Assembly (NCBI GenBank): GCA_035518715.1
Contig: DATIXJ010000009.1
Coordinates: 1 to 16,217 of the forward strand
Length of the DNA: 16,217 bases
Reading direction: 5' to 3'
DNA from: DATIXJ01 sp035518715
Lineage (GTDB): Bacteria; Bacteroidota; Ignavibacteria; UBA10030; SZUA-254
Below are positions 8,026-15,435 of this stretch, piece by piece. How positions within the stretch are numbered: the first letter of the stretch is position 1; each line of letters starts with the position of its first letter. Both the position numbers and the translations under genes were made by a program. Below the pieces are notes generated by a model that searched no databases, was not told the DNA's origin, and worked only from the letters and a program-made list of their open reading frames with translations.

Positions 8026-10584
8026 ATGCCCCAGTTGTTTGCCGATATTGCCGTTCCTCTGAGAGTTGATTCTCTCTTTACATACAGGATTCCGGAAGAG
8101 TTTCGGGAGTCCGCGGCTGTCGGAGTACGTGCACTTGTCCCGTTCGGAAGACGTACCGTCACCGGAATCATCGTCAATCTCACCGATAAGAAACCCGCCC
8201 TCACCGGTCTCCGGGAGATCGAAGATATTCTTGACCCCGAACCGGTTCTCTCGAACGAGCTCATGGATCTTTCTGCCTGGATGTCCGGCTATTATTTTGC
8301 CCCCCGGGGTGAAGTTCTGAAAATGATGCTGCCCCAGGGATCACTTCATGTCACCAGGAAGACGATCACGCTCATGAGGGATTTTTCACCGGCTCAGATG
8401 AAGCTGTCGACAACGGAGAACGCTCTCATCGAAATTCTCCGGAAAAAAGAATCCCGATCGCTGCGCGAGATGCAGAAGCTCACCGGGGTCAAGGGAATTC
8501 ATGCGGTGCTCGGCAAACTCGCATCAAAAAAGCTCATCGAAATCCGGGAAGAACGCACGCGCGATAGAACGAAACCGAAGCTCGAACAGGTTGTTACTCT
8601 CGGAAGGCCGGCGGAAGAAGCAGCTTCAGACGGGGAATCACCGGGAGTAGGCAAGAGTAATTCAAAACTCACTCCGCGGCAACAGCGTGTGGTCGATTAC
8701 CTCTTGAAATCGTCCGATCAGATTTCTTCCGTACCGGCCGTAACCGATGTCCTGAAGGCGACCGGTGCATCGCTCTCGACGGTGAAGACGCTCGTACGAA
8801 AGGGCGTTCTGAAACTGGCAAGCCGCGAGGTACGAATACCCTCATCTGCCCGACTGGAAATTCCGCCTTCATCGTCTCAGACGATCGTGTTGAACAGCCG
8901 GCAGAAAGCCGCGATCGAGGCAATCTCCGCAACCATTCGTGAGAAGACGTTCCGGGCATTTCTGCTCCATGGTGTCACCGGAAGCGGAAAGACGGAAGTC
9001 TACATCGGTGCAATCCAGTCGGCGTTGAGTCTCGGTCGCAGTGCGATCGTCCTTGTTCCGGAAATCGCCCTGACCCCGCAAATGGTGGGCAGATTCACGC
9101 GTCATTTCGGCGGGCAGGTTGCTGTCATGCATAGCAGAATGTCGGCCGGCGAACGCACAGCGACCTGGCGTGCCGCGCGGGAGGGAACATGCTCCATTGT
9201 GATCGGACCGCGGTCTGCTGTTTTCGCCCCGCTGAAAAGTCCCGGCCTCATCGTCGTCGATGAGGAACAGGAGTCATCCTATAAACAGTTCGACCAGACG
9301 CCCCGCTATCATGCACGCGACGTTGCATTGGTACGCGCTCAGTCGTGCGGAGCCGCAGTTGTCCTCGGATCCGCCACGCCATCGATGGAAACGTATGCAA
9401 ATGCACTCGCGGGAAAGTATACGATGTTAGAGTTGCCGGAGCGGGTCGACAAGGCACAACTTCCGTCGGTCACGATCGTGGATATGGCGGAGGAACGCAA
9501 AGCGCACCGGAAGGAATTCTGGAAAGAACACCCTGAAGGAGAATCCGCGAAGTACCGGTTGACCGAGCCGGGCTCGATTTCCAACCTCCTGAAGTTACAC
9601 ATCGTGGAGCGACTGAAGAAACGCGAAGGAATCATCATCCTTCAGAACCGGAGAGGTTTTTCCCCGTTTGTGGAATGCCCGGCCTGCGGATATGTCGAGA
9701 CGTGCGATAACTGCCAGATCTCGATGACGTATCATCTCACGATGAAGCACCTGAGGTGTCACTACTGCGGGAAAGTGAAAACGCCGCCGGACGTTTGTCC
9801 ACAATGCGGTTCCACCGAGATCCGGTACCGGGGTGTCGGAACGCAGAGAGTCGAAGAGGAGCTACGGCAGAACTTTCCGGACGCCAGGATTGAACGCATG
9901 GATCTCGACACAACCACGAGGAGGGGTTCACATCAGACGATCCTCAGGAAATTTTCGGATGGCTCTGCAGACATCCTGCTCGGCACCCAGATGGTGGCGA
10001 AGGGTCTGGATTTTTCACGCGTCACGCTGGTCGGCGTTATCTCAGCCGACACGCAGATGCTCCTGCCCGATTTCCGGTCATCGGAGAGGACATTTCAATT
10101 GCTGACGCAGGTCGCGGGTCGAGCGGGGAGGAGTGTTTTGACGGGAGAGGTGATTATTCAGACGCTTCGGCCACAGAATGAGGTCCTCCGGCACGTCCTG
10201 ACGCATGACTTCCGCGGATTCTATGAAGAAGAATCGCAGTTACGAAAAGAGCTATCCTATCCACCGTATGCCCGCCTGATACTTCTGGAGTTCAGGGGGA
10301 AAAGTGAGCAGGAGGTGATGCGGCATGCCGGCAGTTTTGCCGATGATCTGAGGCGCAGGAAATTTCCGGGGATTGTGCTTGGTCCGGCGAGCGCCGCGCT
10401 TGCAAAGCTCGGCGGAAAGTACCGCTGGCACATTGTCCTGAAGAGTGAAAAAACATCCGATCCCTCGGCGCACCGTGCGCATGCGTCGCTGACTGCAGCC
10501 GTTGAAGCGTATCGAACGTCCCGCTTCGGGAAGTCGAGAGCCGTTCAATTTACCGTTGACGTCGATCCGGTTGGAATGTTATGA
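8026..10584 (+). CDS. priA: primosomal protein N', replication restart helicase PriA
   Basis: The 852-residue protein is a 3'-5' superfamily 2 helicase that reloads the replisome at stalled forks. In order it has the 3'-DNA-end binding domain (FADIAVPLRVDSLFTYRIP), a winged-helix linker, Walker A GVTGSGKTE (Lys322), a DEEQ box at 412-415 with ESSYKQ, motif III LGSATPS, and eight cysteines binding two zinc ions (551, 554, 560, 563, 578, 581, 591, 594). Motif V is GTQMVAKGLDF and motif VI is QVAGRAGR. The KGLDF form with SADTQMLLPDFR resembles FCB-group PriA. The box reads DEEQ where most PriA proteins have DEEH. An extra charged segment (about residues 490-515, KEFWKEHPEGESAKYRL) lies before the zinc region. 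At 852 residues it is longer than E. coli PriA (732). ATG 8026 has only a weak GAG eight bases upstream. Confidence 0.96.
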   Translation: MPQLFADIAVPLRVDSLFTYRIPEEFRESAAVGVRALVPFGRRTVTGIIVNLTDKKPALTGLREIEDILDPEPVLSNELMDLSAWMSGYYFAPRGEVLKMMLPQGSLHVTRKTITLMRDFSPAQMKLSTTENALIEILRKKESRSLREMQKLTGVKGIHAVLGKLASKKLIEIREERTRDRTKPKLEQVVTLGRPAEEAASDGESPGVGKSNSKLTPRQQRVVDYLLKSSDQISSVPAVTDVLKATGASLSTVKTLVRKGVLKLASREVRIPSSARLEIPPSSSQTIVLNSRQKAAIEAISATIREKTFRAFLLHGVTGSGKTEVYIGAIQSALSLGRSAIVLVPEIALTPQMVGRFTRHFGGQVAVMHSRMSAGERTATWRAAREGTCSIVIGPRSAVFAPLKSPGLIVVDEEQESSYKQFDQTPRYHARDVALVRAQSCGAAVVLGSATPSMETYANALAGKYTMLELPERVDKAQLPSVTIVDMAEERKAHRKEFWKEHPEGESAKYRLTEPGSISNLLKLHIVERLKKREGIIILQNRRGFSPFVECPACGYVETCDNCQISMTYHLTMKHLRCHYCGKVKTPPDVCPQCGSTEIRYRGVGTQRVEEELRQNFPDARIERMDLDTTTRRGSHQTILRKFSDGSADILLGTQMVAKGLDFSRVTLVGVISADTQMLLPDFRSSERTFQLLTQVAGRAGRSVLTGEVIIQTLRPQNEVLRHVLTHDFRGFYEEESQLRKELSYPPYARLILLEFRGKSEQEVMRHAGSFADDLRRRKFPGIVLGPASAALAKLGGKYRWHIVLKSEKTSDPSAHRAHASLTAAVEAYRTSRFGKSRAVQFTVDVDPVGML

Positions 10585-10590
10585 GGTGTG

Positions 10591-10625
10591 AAAAAACGCG
10601 AAGCGCATCGGGATGGTGCGCTTCG
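10591..10625 (-). terminator. intrinsic terminator of the second csp gene
   Basis: On the minus strand, nine-base arms CGAAGCGCA (10617-10625) and TGCGCTTCG (10599-10607) enclose a nine-base loop and are followed, after CG, by TTTTTT (10591-10596). It begins nine bases after the csp stop codon. On the plus strand no T run follows the hairpin, so it is not an obvious terminator for priA, whose stop lies only seven bases away. Confidence 0.8.
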
Positions 10626-10633
10626 GAGTAGAA

Positions 10634-10837
10634 TTAAACGCGACTAATGTTATAGGCCCGCTTCCCTTTTTGTTCCTGCTTTTCTTCAAACTGCACGTTG
10701 TCACCCTGAACAAGCACATCGCGAAATCCTGTGTTCTTGACATTACTCTTGTGGAAGAAGATTTCTTCTCCCTTCTCTGTTGTAATAAAGCCAAATCCCT
10801 TCACAGGATTGTAGAATTTAACTGTCCCTTGCGCCAT
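10634..10837 (-). CDS. cold-shock domain protein (divergent copy)
   Basis: The 67-residue protein is a single cold-shock domain, an OB-fold that binds single-stranded RNA and DNA and melts RNA structure. RNP1 is KGFGFI (13-18) and RNP2 is IFFHKS (26-31). Compared with typical CspA proteins the KWFN motif is KFYN, so the surface Trp is replaced, and RNP2 has FFHKS where VFVHF is usual. The C-terminus is lysine- and glutamine-rich (EEKQEQKGKRAYNISRV). ATG 10837 is chosen because AAGGAG lies nine bases upstream; an in-frame ATG at 10846 directly abuts that site and is too close to be used well. It is downstream of a second csp gene on the same strand, with a strong terminator between them. Confidence 0.9.
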   Translation of the reverse strand: MAQGTVKFYNPVKGFGFITTEKGEEIFFHKSNVKNTGFRDVLVQGDNVQFEEKQEQKGKRAYNISRV

Positions 10838-10872
10838 ACGCCCCATCTCCTTTTCTCTAAATAATTGAGTAC

Positions 10873-10908
10873 AAAAAACCCCGGCCAGTAGTAAAGGACC
10901 GGCCGGGG
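10873..10908 (-). terminator. strong intrinsic terminator between the two csp genes
   Basis: On the minus strand the GC-only eight-base arms CCCCGGCC (10901-10908) and GGCCGGGG (10879-10886) enclose a 14-base loop and are followed directly by TTTTTT (10873-10878). It starts 22 bases past the stop codon of the upstream csp gene and ends 35 bases before the ATG of the downstream csp gene. Confidence 0.9.
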
Positions 10909-10930
10909 CTCTTACGTCGAAGTTACAGCA

Positions 10931-11131
10931 TTAGATCTTTTGGACGTTCGCTGCTTGCAACCCCTTCGGTCCTTTCTCCACATCAAACTGGACCTTATCG
11001 CCTTCGTTCAACGTGCGATAGCCGTCGCCGACGATCGCTTTGAAGTGGACGAAAACGTCTTCGCCATTCTGACGAGAGATGAAGCCATATCCTTTGGCTC
11101 CGTTAAACCATTTCACAGTTCCCTGTTCCAT
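10931..11131 (-). CDS. cold-shock protein, CspA family
   Basis: The 66-residue protein is a canonical cold-shock domain: GTVKWFNGAKGYGFI with RNP1 KGYGFI (13-18), then VFVHF as RNP2 (26-30), and the usual ending DVEKGPKGLQAANV. It should act as an RNA chaperone in the cytoplasm. ATG 11131 is chosen by homology of length and because GAAAGG lies nine bases upstream; ATG 11140 abuts that site and the open frame continues uselessly to 11185. The upstream leader (to about 11240) is rich in short inverted repeats. A well-formed terminator follows the gene. Together with the divergent copy downstream it probably arose by tandem duplication; the two starts share the same unusual layout. Confidence 0.93.
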   Translation of the reverse strand: MEQGTVKWFNGAKGYGFISRQNGEDVFVHFKAIVGDGYRTLNEGDKVQFDVEKGPKGLQAANVQKI

Positions 11132-11240
11132 GGACTGCATCCTTTCAGATATGTTGATAAAAATGTACCCGAGGCTCCGCTCCATCGGAAAAGAATCCGA
11201 TTAGGCCAGATCTTTTTGGCTTTTTACGCATAAACATCGC
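11132..11240 (-). promoter_or_regulatory. possible structured 5' leader of the first csp gene
   Basis: A possible -10 box TACAAT lies at 11246-11251 on the minus strand, without a recognisable -35 box, which would give a leader of about 108 bases. The leader contains a hairpin ATCGGA/TCCGAT (11184-11189 and 11196-11201, six-base loop) and a GCCA/TGGC pair around 11204-11220. Long structured leaders acting in cold regulation are known for cspA; that this one does so is inference. Confidence 0.3.
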
Positions 11241-11555
11241 TGTGGATTGTATTCACCAACTGCACGATGACCTTCGCCCAAACAATCGACCATCAAACAG
11301 CAATGCGTCTGCTTGCGATGACACACCTCGTGGGATGTTCAAGGAGGTTGAACTGGACACGGGGATTACATCTGCAACTACAACGTAAAAGCTGGCTATG
11401 CCACCCTCTCAGGAATACGGACAAATTCCCTTTCGGGCAAAAACGGTGTACTGTTGTTTGGCATTCAAAGATACTAAATATTTTCGCTTGAGGCAAGAAG
11501 TTTCTTCAGATCTCACCTGTTTTTCCCCCGGACGGGCTCTTGGGGTAGGGAATTC
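11241..11555. other. intergenic stretch without a supported gene
   Basis: About 315 bases lie between the csp leader and the fatty-acid operon promoter. Open frames on both strands (74 codons at 11267-11491 plus, 67 codons at 11293-11496 minus) lack a good ribosome-binding site and have unconvincing composition. The stretch contains a perfect inverted repeat GTTCAA-GGAGG-TTGAAC (11337-11353). Two short plus-strand frames look somewhat protein-like but are out of phase (see findings). No tRNA, known riboswitch or small RNA could be recognised. Confidence 0.5.
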
Positions 11556-11584
11556 TTGACTCTTCATCGGCAAATCCCTATATT
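11556..11584 (+). promoter_or_regulatory. sigma70-like promoter of the yceD-rpmF-plsX-fab operon
   Basis: TTGACT (11556-11561), a 17-base spacer and TATATT (11579-11584) form the best promoter match in the window. Transcription from about 11591 gives a leader of about 50 bases to GTG 11642. Confidence 0.75.
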
Positions 11585-11641
11585 GATTGAGTTTTTTGCT
11601 AAAATGGTGTGATTTTCAGCGTCTGGAAAGGATTTTCGTCC

Positions 11642-12166
11642 GTGCAGCAGCAAGAGACCATCGACCATGACCTGAAAATACGCATCTCGGGGCTCTCCAG
11701 CGGGATTCATGAATACGCTTTCAGAATCCTCCCCTCAGATATCGGACTGGATGAACACTTCCAGAATCCTCTGGAAGTTCAGGCGCATCTTGACAAAAGT
11801 TCTCACCAGCTCTTGCTGCGCGCCGAAATCCATGCCGTGGGTCATTTTGAGTGCGACAGGTGCCTCGACCAGTTTGATCAGCCGCTTTCTTCCGACTATC
11901 GCCTGGTGTATGTCTTCGATGAGACCGCAGGTAGCCGTTATCCGGAGGAGGAAGTCCAGATTCTCCGGGAAGATACGGTTTCAATCGATCTCTCGGAGGA
12001 TGTCCGGCAAATGGTATTGCTCTCCGTCCCTTTGAAGCTGCTCTGCAGTGAAGAATGCCGGGGCCTCTGTCCGACCTGCGGAACGAATCTGAATCATGCG
12101 GCGTGCACATGCCGGCGCGATCAGAATGATCCGAGATGGAACGGACTGAAAGATTTATTGAAATAA
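11642..12166 (+). CDS. DUF177/YceD family protein
   Basis: The 174-residue protein matches the DUF177 (YceD) family, which almost always lies directly before rpmF and has been linked to large-subunit rRNA accumulation; the exact molecular role is not settled. Visible marks are FECDRCLDQF (Cys71, Cys74), the acidic mid-region with DTVSIDLSEDVRQMVLLSVP, and the cysteine-rich C-terminus LCSEECRGLCPTCGTNLN (Cys135, 139, 143, 146) with Cys155 and Cys157 after it. The cysteines probably bind zinc. GTG 11642 is chosen because AAAGGA lies nine bases upstream and the length then fits the family; an upstream in-frame GTG at 11609 has no ribosome-binding site. It is the first gene of the operon, 28 bases before rpmF. 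Confidence 0.88.
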   Translation: MQQQETIDHDLKIRISGLSSGIHEYAFRILPSDIGLDEHFQNPLEVQAHLDKSSHQLLLRAEIHAVGHFECDRCLDQFDQPLSSDYRLVYVFDETAGSRYPEEEVQILREDTVSIDLSEDVRQMVLLSVPLKLLCSEECRGLCPTCGTNLNHAACTCRRDQNDPRWNGLKDLLK

Positions 12167-12194
12167 CAAACACGCATAATAAGGAACACTCGCA

Positions 12195-12377
12195 ATGCCA
12201 AATCCGAAACGACGACATTCAAAATCGCGTGGTGCGAAGCGCCGCACACATTACAAGGCGACTGCCCCGTCCATTGCCGAATGTCCCAACTGCCACGAAC
12301 AGAAACTCCTGCACCGGGCGTGTCCGAATTGCGGATACTACCACGGCCGATCCATCGTTATTCCCAAAGAGTCGTAA
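12195..12377 (+). CDS. rpmF: 50S ribosomal protein L32
   Basis: The 60-residue protein is bL32: MPNPKRRHSKSRGAKRRTHY at the N-terminus, then a zinc ribbon CPNC (30-33) and CPNCG (43-47), and the final GRSIVIPKES. It is a structural component of the large ribosomal subunit. All four zinc-binding cysteines are kept, so this is the zinc-dependent form. ATG 12195 has AAGGA nine bases upstream. Its place between the DUF177 gene and plsX is the classical arrangement, which ties ribosome production to membrane lipid synthesis. Confidence 0.97.
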   Translation: MPNPKRRHSKSRGAKRRTHYKATAPSIAECPNCHEQKLLHRACPNCGYYHGRSIVIPKES

Positions 12378-12470
12378 CGGTCACGGCTCATTCCTCCCGG
12401 GCTTCCATCCCGATGGTCAGGGACAGTATCGGTAATTGGATAACGGTCACGTCGTTCAGCCATCACACGC

Positions 12471-13490
12471 TTGGAATCTGGAAAACAACACATACGGATT
12501 GCTGTTGATGCCATGGGAGGGGATTTTGCCCCCCAGAACGTCATTGCCGGCGCCCTGGATGCCTTGCAGCAGGCCGGCGATCGCATTGAGCTTCTTCTCG
12601 TTGGACCCGAATCCGTTCTCCGCCAGAAACTCCGGGAACTTCCCCACGGCAGTTCGAACTACACTATTGTCGATGCACCCGATGTGATCGAGATGCATGA
12701 TTCTGCAACCGCGAACATCCGCCAGAAACGGAACACCAGCATCAACGTCGGCGTTACGCTTCACAAGGACGGCAAGGCCGATGCCTTTGTCAGTGCCGGT
12801 CATTCCGGTGCGGTGATGTCGACTTCAACCCTGGTGCTCGGGAGGATCCGCGGTATCGGCCGACCGACCATCGGTGCCTTTCTTCCAAGCATGCAGGGCG
12901 TCTGCCTTCTCCTCGATGCCGGCGCAAATGTCGATTGCAAACCCCAGCATCTCTACGAGTTCGCCCTCATGGGCAGCATCTATTCCCGGTTGATGTTTCA
13001 TGTTGAAAATCCAACGGTGGGGCTCCTCAATATTGGCGAAGAGGATTCCAAAGGAAACGAGGCGGCGAAAGAGGCCTGCAGGATGATGAAGAACGGCAAG
13101 CTGAATTTTATCGGAAACGTGGAGGGAAACGATATCCTCCAGGGGAAGGCTCACGTTGTGGTGTGTGATGGATTCGTCGGTAACATTCTCCTGAAATTTG
13201 GTGAAAGCGTCCCCGATTTTTTCAAGTTCACGTTGAAGCAGTTCGCGCAAAAGAGTTTTTACGCAAAGCTTGCAGGGTTGATCATGAGGCCGACCCTGCG
13301 GAAAGCGCTCAAGAGTATGGACTACGAAGAATACGGCGGAGTTCCGATACTCGGCGTGAACGGCGTTTCAATTATCGGTCACGGAAAATCGACGCCGAAA
13401 GCAATCAAGAATATGATCCTGCAGGCAGAGGAAATGGTCCTCAAGCAGATAAACCACCATATCCAACAAGCACTCGTCACAGCACAATGA
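12471..13490 (+). CDS. plsX: phosphate acyltransferase PlsX
   Basis: The 339-residue protein converts acyl-ACP and phosphate to acyl-phosphate, the acyl donor for PlsY in phosphatidic acid synthesis. Family marks in order are IRIAVDAMGGDFAP, SAGHSGAVMSTSTLVLGRI, LLDAGANVDCKPQHL, VGLLNIGEEDSKGNE, FIGNVEGNDI and VVCDGFVGNILLKFGE. It acts as a peripheral membrane enzyme. The start is uncertain: the codon at the usual initiator position (before RIAVDAMGGD) is ATA 12492, and the only standard start codon between the upstream in-frame stop (12441) and the conserved core is TTG 12471, which has no visible ribosome-binding site. It lies 93 bases after rpmF and its stop overlaps fabH as ATGA. Confidence 0.95.
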   Translation: MESGKQHIRIAVDAMGGDFAPQNVIAGALDALQQAGDRIELLLVGPESVLRQKLRELPHGSSNYTIVDAPDVIEMHDSATANIRQKRNTSINVGVTLHKDGKADAFVSAGHSGAVMSTSTLVLGRIRGIGRPTIGAFLPSMQGVCLLLDAGANVDCKPQHLYEFALMGSIYSRLMFHVENPTVGLLNIGEEDSKGNEAAKEACRMMKNGKLNFIGNVEGNDILQGKAHVVVCDGFVGNILLKFGESVPDFFKFTLKQFAQKSFYAKLAGLIMRPTLRKALKSMDYEEYGGVPILGVNGVSIIGHGKSTPKAIKNMILQAEEMVLKQINHHIQQALVTAQ

Positions 13491-14512
13491 CACCCTCGCA
13501 ACCGAAACGGCGTGCAGCGATAACGGCGGTGGGACATTACGTCCCGGAAAAAATTCTCACGAATGCTGATTTTGAAAAGATGGTGGATACCACCGACGAG
13601 TGGATCCGTACGCGTACGGGAATCCGCGAGCGCCGGATTCTTGAACAGGGAGCTACATCAGACCTCGGTGCACGGGCGGTCGAAGATATGATGCGCAAAC
13701 GCGGAATGAGCATGGAAGAAATTGAGGTGCTCATTGTCGCGACGGTAACGCCCGATATGTTTTTTCCGCCGACGGCCTGTGTCATCCAGGAAAAAATCGG
13801 CGCGAAGAACGCCTGGGGTTTTGATGTCTCTGCTGCGTGCTCGGGATTTCTCTATAGTCTCGTCGTCGGTGCACAATTTATCGAAAGCGGTCGCTACTCA
13901 AAAGTGGTGGTCGTCGGAGCCGACAAGATGAGCTCGATTGTCGATTATACGGACCGGAATAACAGCATCCTCTTCGGTGACGCCGGCGCAGCAGTCCTTC
14001 TGGAACCGTGTGAGGATCCCGAACTTGGCATCATCGACCAGATCCTTTATTGCGACGGAAGCGGCGGAAAGTATCTCCATATGAAGGGCGGCGGCAGTTT
14101 GAACCCGCCGACACATGAAACGGTCAATCAGAGAATGCACTACATTTACCAGGACGGGAAGTCGGTCTTCAAGGTGGCTGTCCTCGGTATGGCGGATGTA
14201 TCGGAAGAAATCATGAAACGGCACCATCTGACCGGCGATGATGTGGATTATCTCGTTCCCCATCAGGCGAACCTCCGCATCATCGATGCGTGCAGGGAAC
14301 GCATGAATATTGACCCCTCGAAGGTGATGATCAACATCGAACGGTACGGCAATACTACTGCCGCCACGATTCCGCTCTGTCTATCCGAATGGTGGCTGAA
14401 TGGAAAGCTTCGACCCGGGCAGACCCTGGTTCTTTCAAGCTTCGGTGCGGGATATACGTGGGGTGCGGTTCTTCTGAAATGGTCCATGAATCCGCCGAAA
14501 AAACCTGCATAA
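13487..14512 (+). CDS. fabH: beta-ketoacyl-ACP synthase III
   Basis: The 341-residue thiolase-fold enzyme condenses acetyl-CoA with malonyl-ACP to start fatty-acid synthesis. The catalytic triad is complete: Cys118 in SAACSGFLYS, His259 in VPHQANLRII and Asn289 in ERYGNTTAATIP. TTDEWIRTRTGIRERR near the N-terminus is characteristic, and GGGSLNPP-type loops are present. It is about 24 residues longer than E. coli FabH, partly from a basic N-terminal leader (MTPSQPKRRAA). Its ATG overlaps the plsX stop codon by four bases, and fabD begins two bases after its own stop, so translation is probably coupled along plsX-fabH-fabD. Confidence 0.97.
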   Translation: MTPSQPKRRAAITAVGHYVPEKILTNADFEKMVDTTDEWIRTRTGIRERRILEQGATSDLGARAVEDMMRKRGMSMEEIEVLIVATVTPDMFFPPTACVIQEKIGAKNAWGFDVSAACSGFLYSLVVGAQFIESGRYSKVVVVGADKMSSIVDYTDRNNSILFGDAGAAVLLEPCEDPELGIIDQILYCDGSGGKYLHMKGGGSLNPPTHETVNQRMHYIYQDGKSVFKVAVLGMADVSEEIMKRHHLTGDDVDYLVPHQANLRIIDACRERMNIDPSKVMINIERYGNTTAATIPLCLSEWWLNGKLRPGQTLVLSSFGAGYTWGAVLLKWSMNPPKKPA

Positions 14513-14514
14513 GC

Positions 14515-15435
14515 ATGGCCAAAGTCGCGTACATTTTTCCGGGACAGGGCTCACAATATGTCGGCATGGGAAAGGACCTTGCGGAACAGAGTGCGGCCGC
14601 CCGTGCAATATTCATGCAGGCGGACGAAATTCTCGGCGTTCCTCTCAGCAAAATTTGTTTCGATGGCCCCGAACAGGAGCTCCGCCAGACAAAGAACACA
14701 CAGCCGGCGATTTTTCTTCACAGCATGGTCCTTCTGCAGATGATGGAACAGCGGGATGCACAGATGGCGGCGGGTCATTCGCTCGGCGAATATTCCGCTC
14801 TTGTGGCTGCCGGAGCTATGACGTTTGAAGACGCGTTACGGCTCGTTCGGCTCCGCGGCGAACTCATGCAGCGTGCCGGTGAAGAGCAGAAGGGTACCAT
14901 GGCAGCGATCGTGGGGCTCGCACCGGAAATCGTCGCGGCGGTCTGCAGTGCGGCATCCGCCGCAGGGATCGTTCAGCCGGCGAATTTCAATTCCCCCGGC
15001 CAGATTGTTATCAGCGGATCAGTTCCCGGAGTTCAAAAAGCAGTGGAGCTCGCGAAAGCGAAAGGCGCAAAACTTGCCAGGGAGCTCCCTGTCAGCGGAG
15101 CGTTTCACTCACCGCTTATGCAGAGTGCAAAAGACCGGTTACGAGAAAAGATCGGCGCGACCCCGGTTCGGGATGCCGTATTTCCGGTCTATTCCAACGT
15201 CACGGCGCGGAAGGTGCAAAAGGCGGAGGAAATTCGTACATTGTTGCTGCAACAACTGACGAGCGCTGTGCAGTGGGAAGAATCCATGCGCGCCATGATA
15301 GCCGATGGAGCTGCGACGTTTGTGGAAATCGGCCCCGGAAAAGTTCTCCAGGGCCTCCTGAAGCGGATTGATTCCTCAGTTCAGGTTATTGGTATCGATA
15401 CCTTCAATGACGTTGAAAAACTGGCACACGTATAA
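14515..15435 (+). CDS. fabD: malonyl-CoA:ACP transacylase
   Basis: The 306-residue enzyme loads malonyl groups from CoA onto acyl carrier protein. Gln11 lies in FPGQGSQ, the nucleophile Ser89 in GHSLGEYSAL, the carboxylate-binding Arg114 in RLRGELMQ, and the catalytic His198 in SGAFHSPLM; the length matches E. coli FabD (309). ATG 14515 fits the family start (MAKVAYIFPGQGSQ) although the frame is open from 14389; it lies two bases after the fabH stop and lacks a strong ribosome-binding site, which fits coupled translation. The stop codon shares one base with the fabG ATG (TAATG). Confidence 0.97.
   Translation: MAKVAYIFPGQGSQYVGMGKDLAEQSAAARAIFMQADEILGVPLSKICFDGPEQELRQTKNTQPAIFLHSMVLLQMMEQRDAQMAAGHSLGEYSALVAAGAMTFEDALRLVRLRGELMQRAGEEQKGTMAAIVGLAPEIVAAVCSAASAAGIVQPANFNSPGQIVISGSVPGVQKAVELAKAKGAKLARELPVSGAFHSPLMQSAKDRLREKIGATPVRDAVFPVYSNVTARKVQKAEEIRTLLLQQLTSAVQWEESMRAMIADGAATFVEIGPGKVLQGLLKRIDSSVQVIGIDTFNDVEKLAHV

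Noticed and set aside
10613..11233. Plus-strand frames of 83 and 97 codons opposite the csp genes
   Set aside because: They are antisense to clear cold-shock domains and terminators.
11267..11496. Overlapping open frames of 74 (plus) and 67 (minus) codons in the intergenic stretch
   Set aside because: Neither has a good ribosome-binding site, they overlap each other antisense, and their composition (many Arg, Cys, His, Trp) is typical of chance frames.
14389..14514. Extension of FabD by 42 residues into fabH
   Set aside because: FabD proteins begin with the MAKVAYIFPGQGSQ-type strand; the extension overlaps fabH coding sequence and has no family match.
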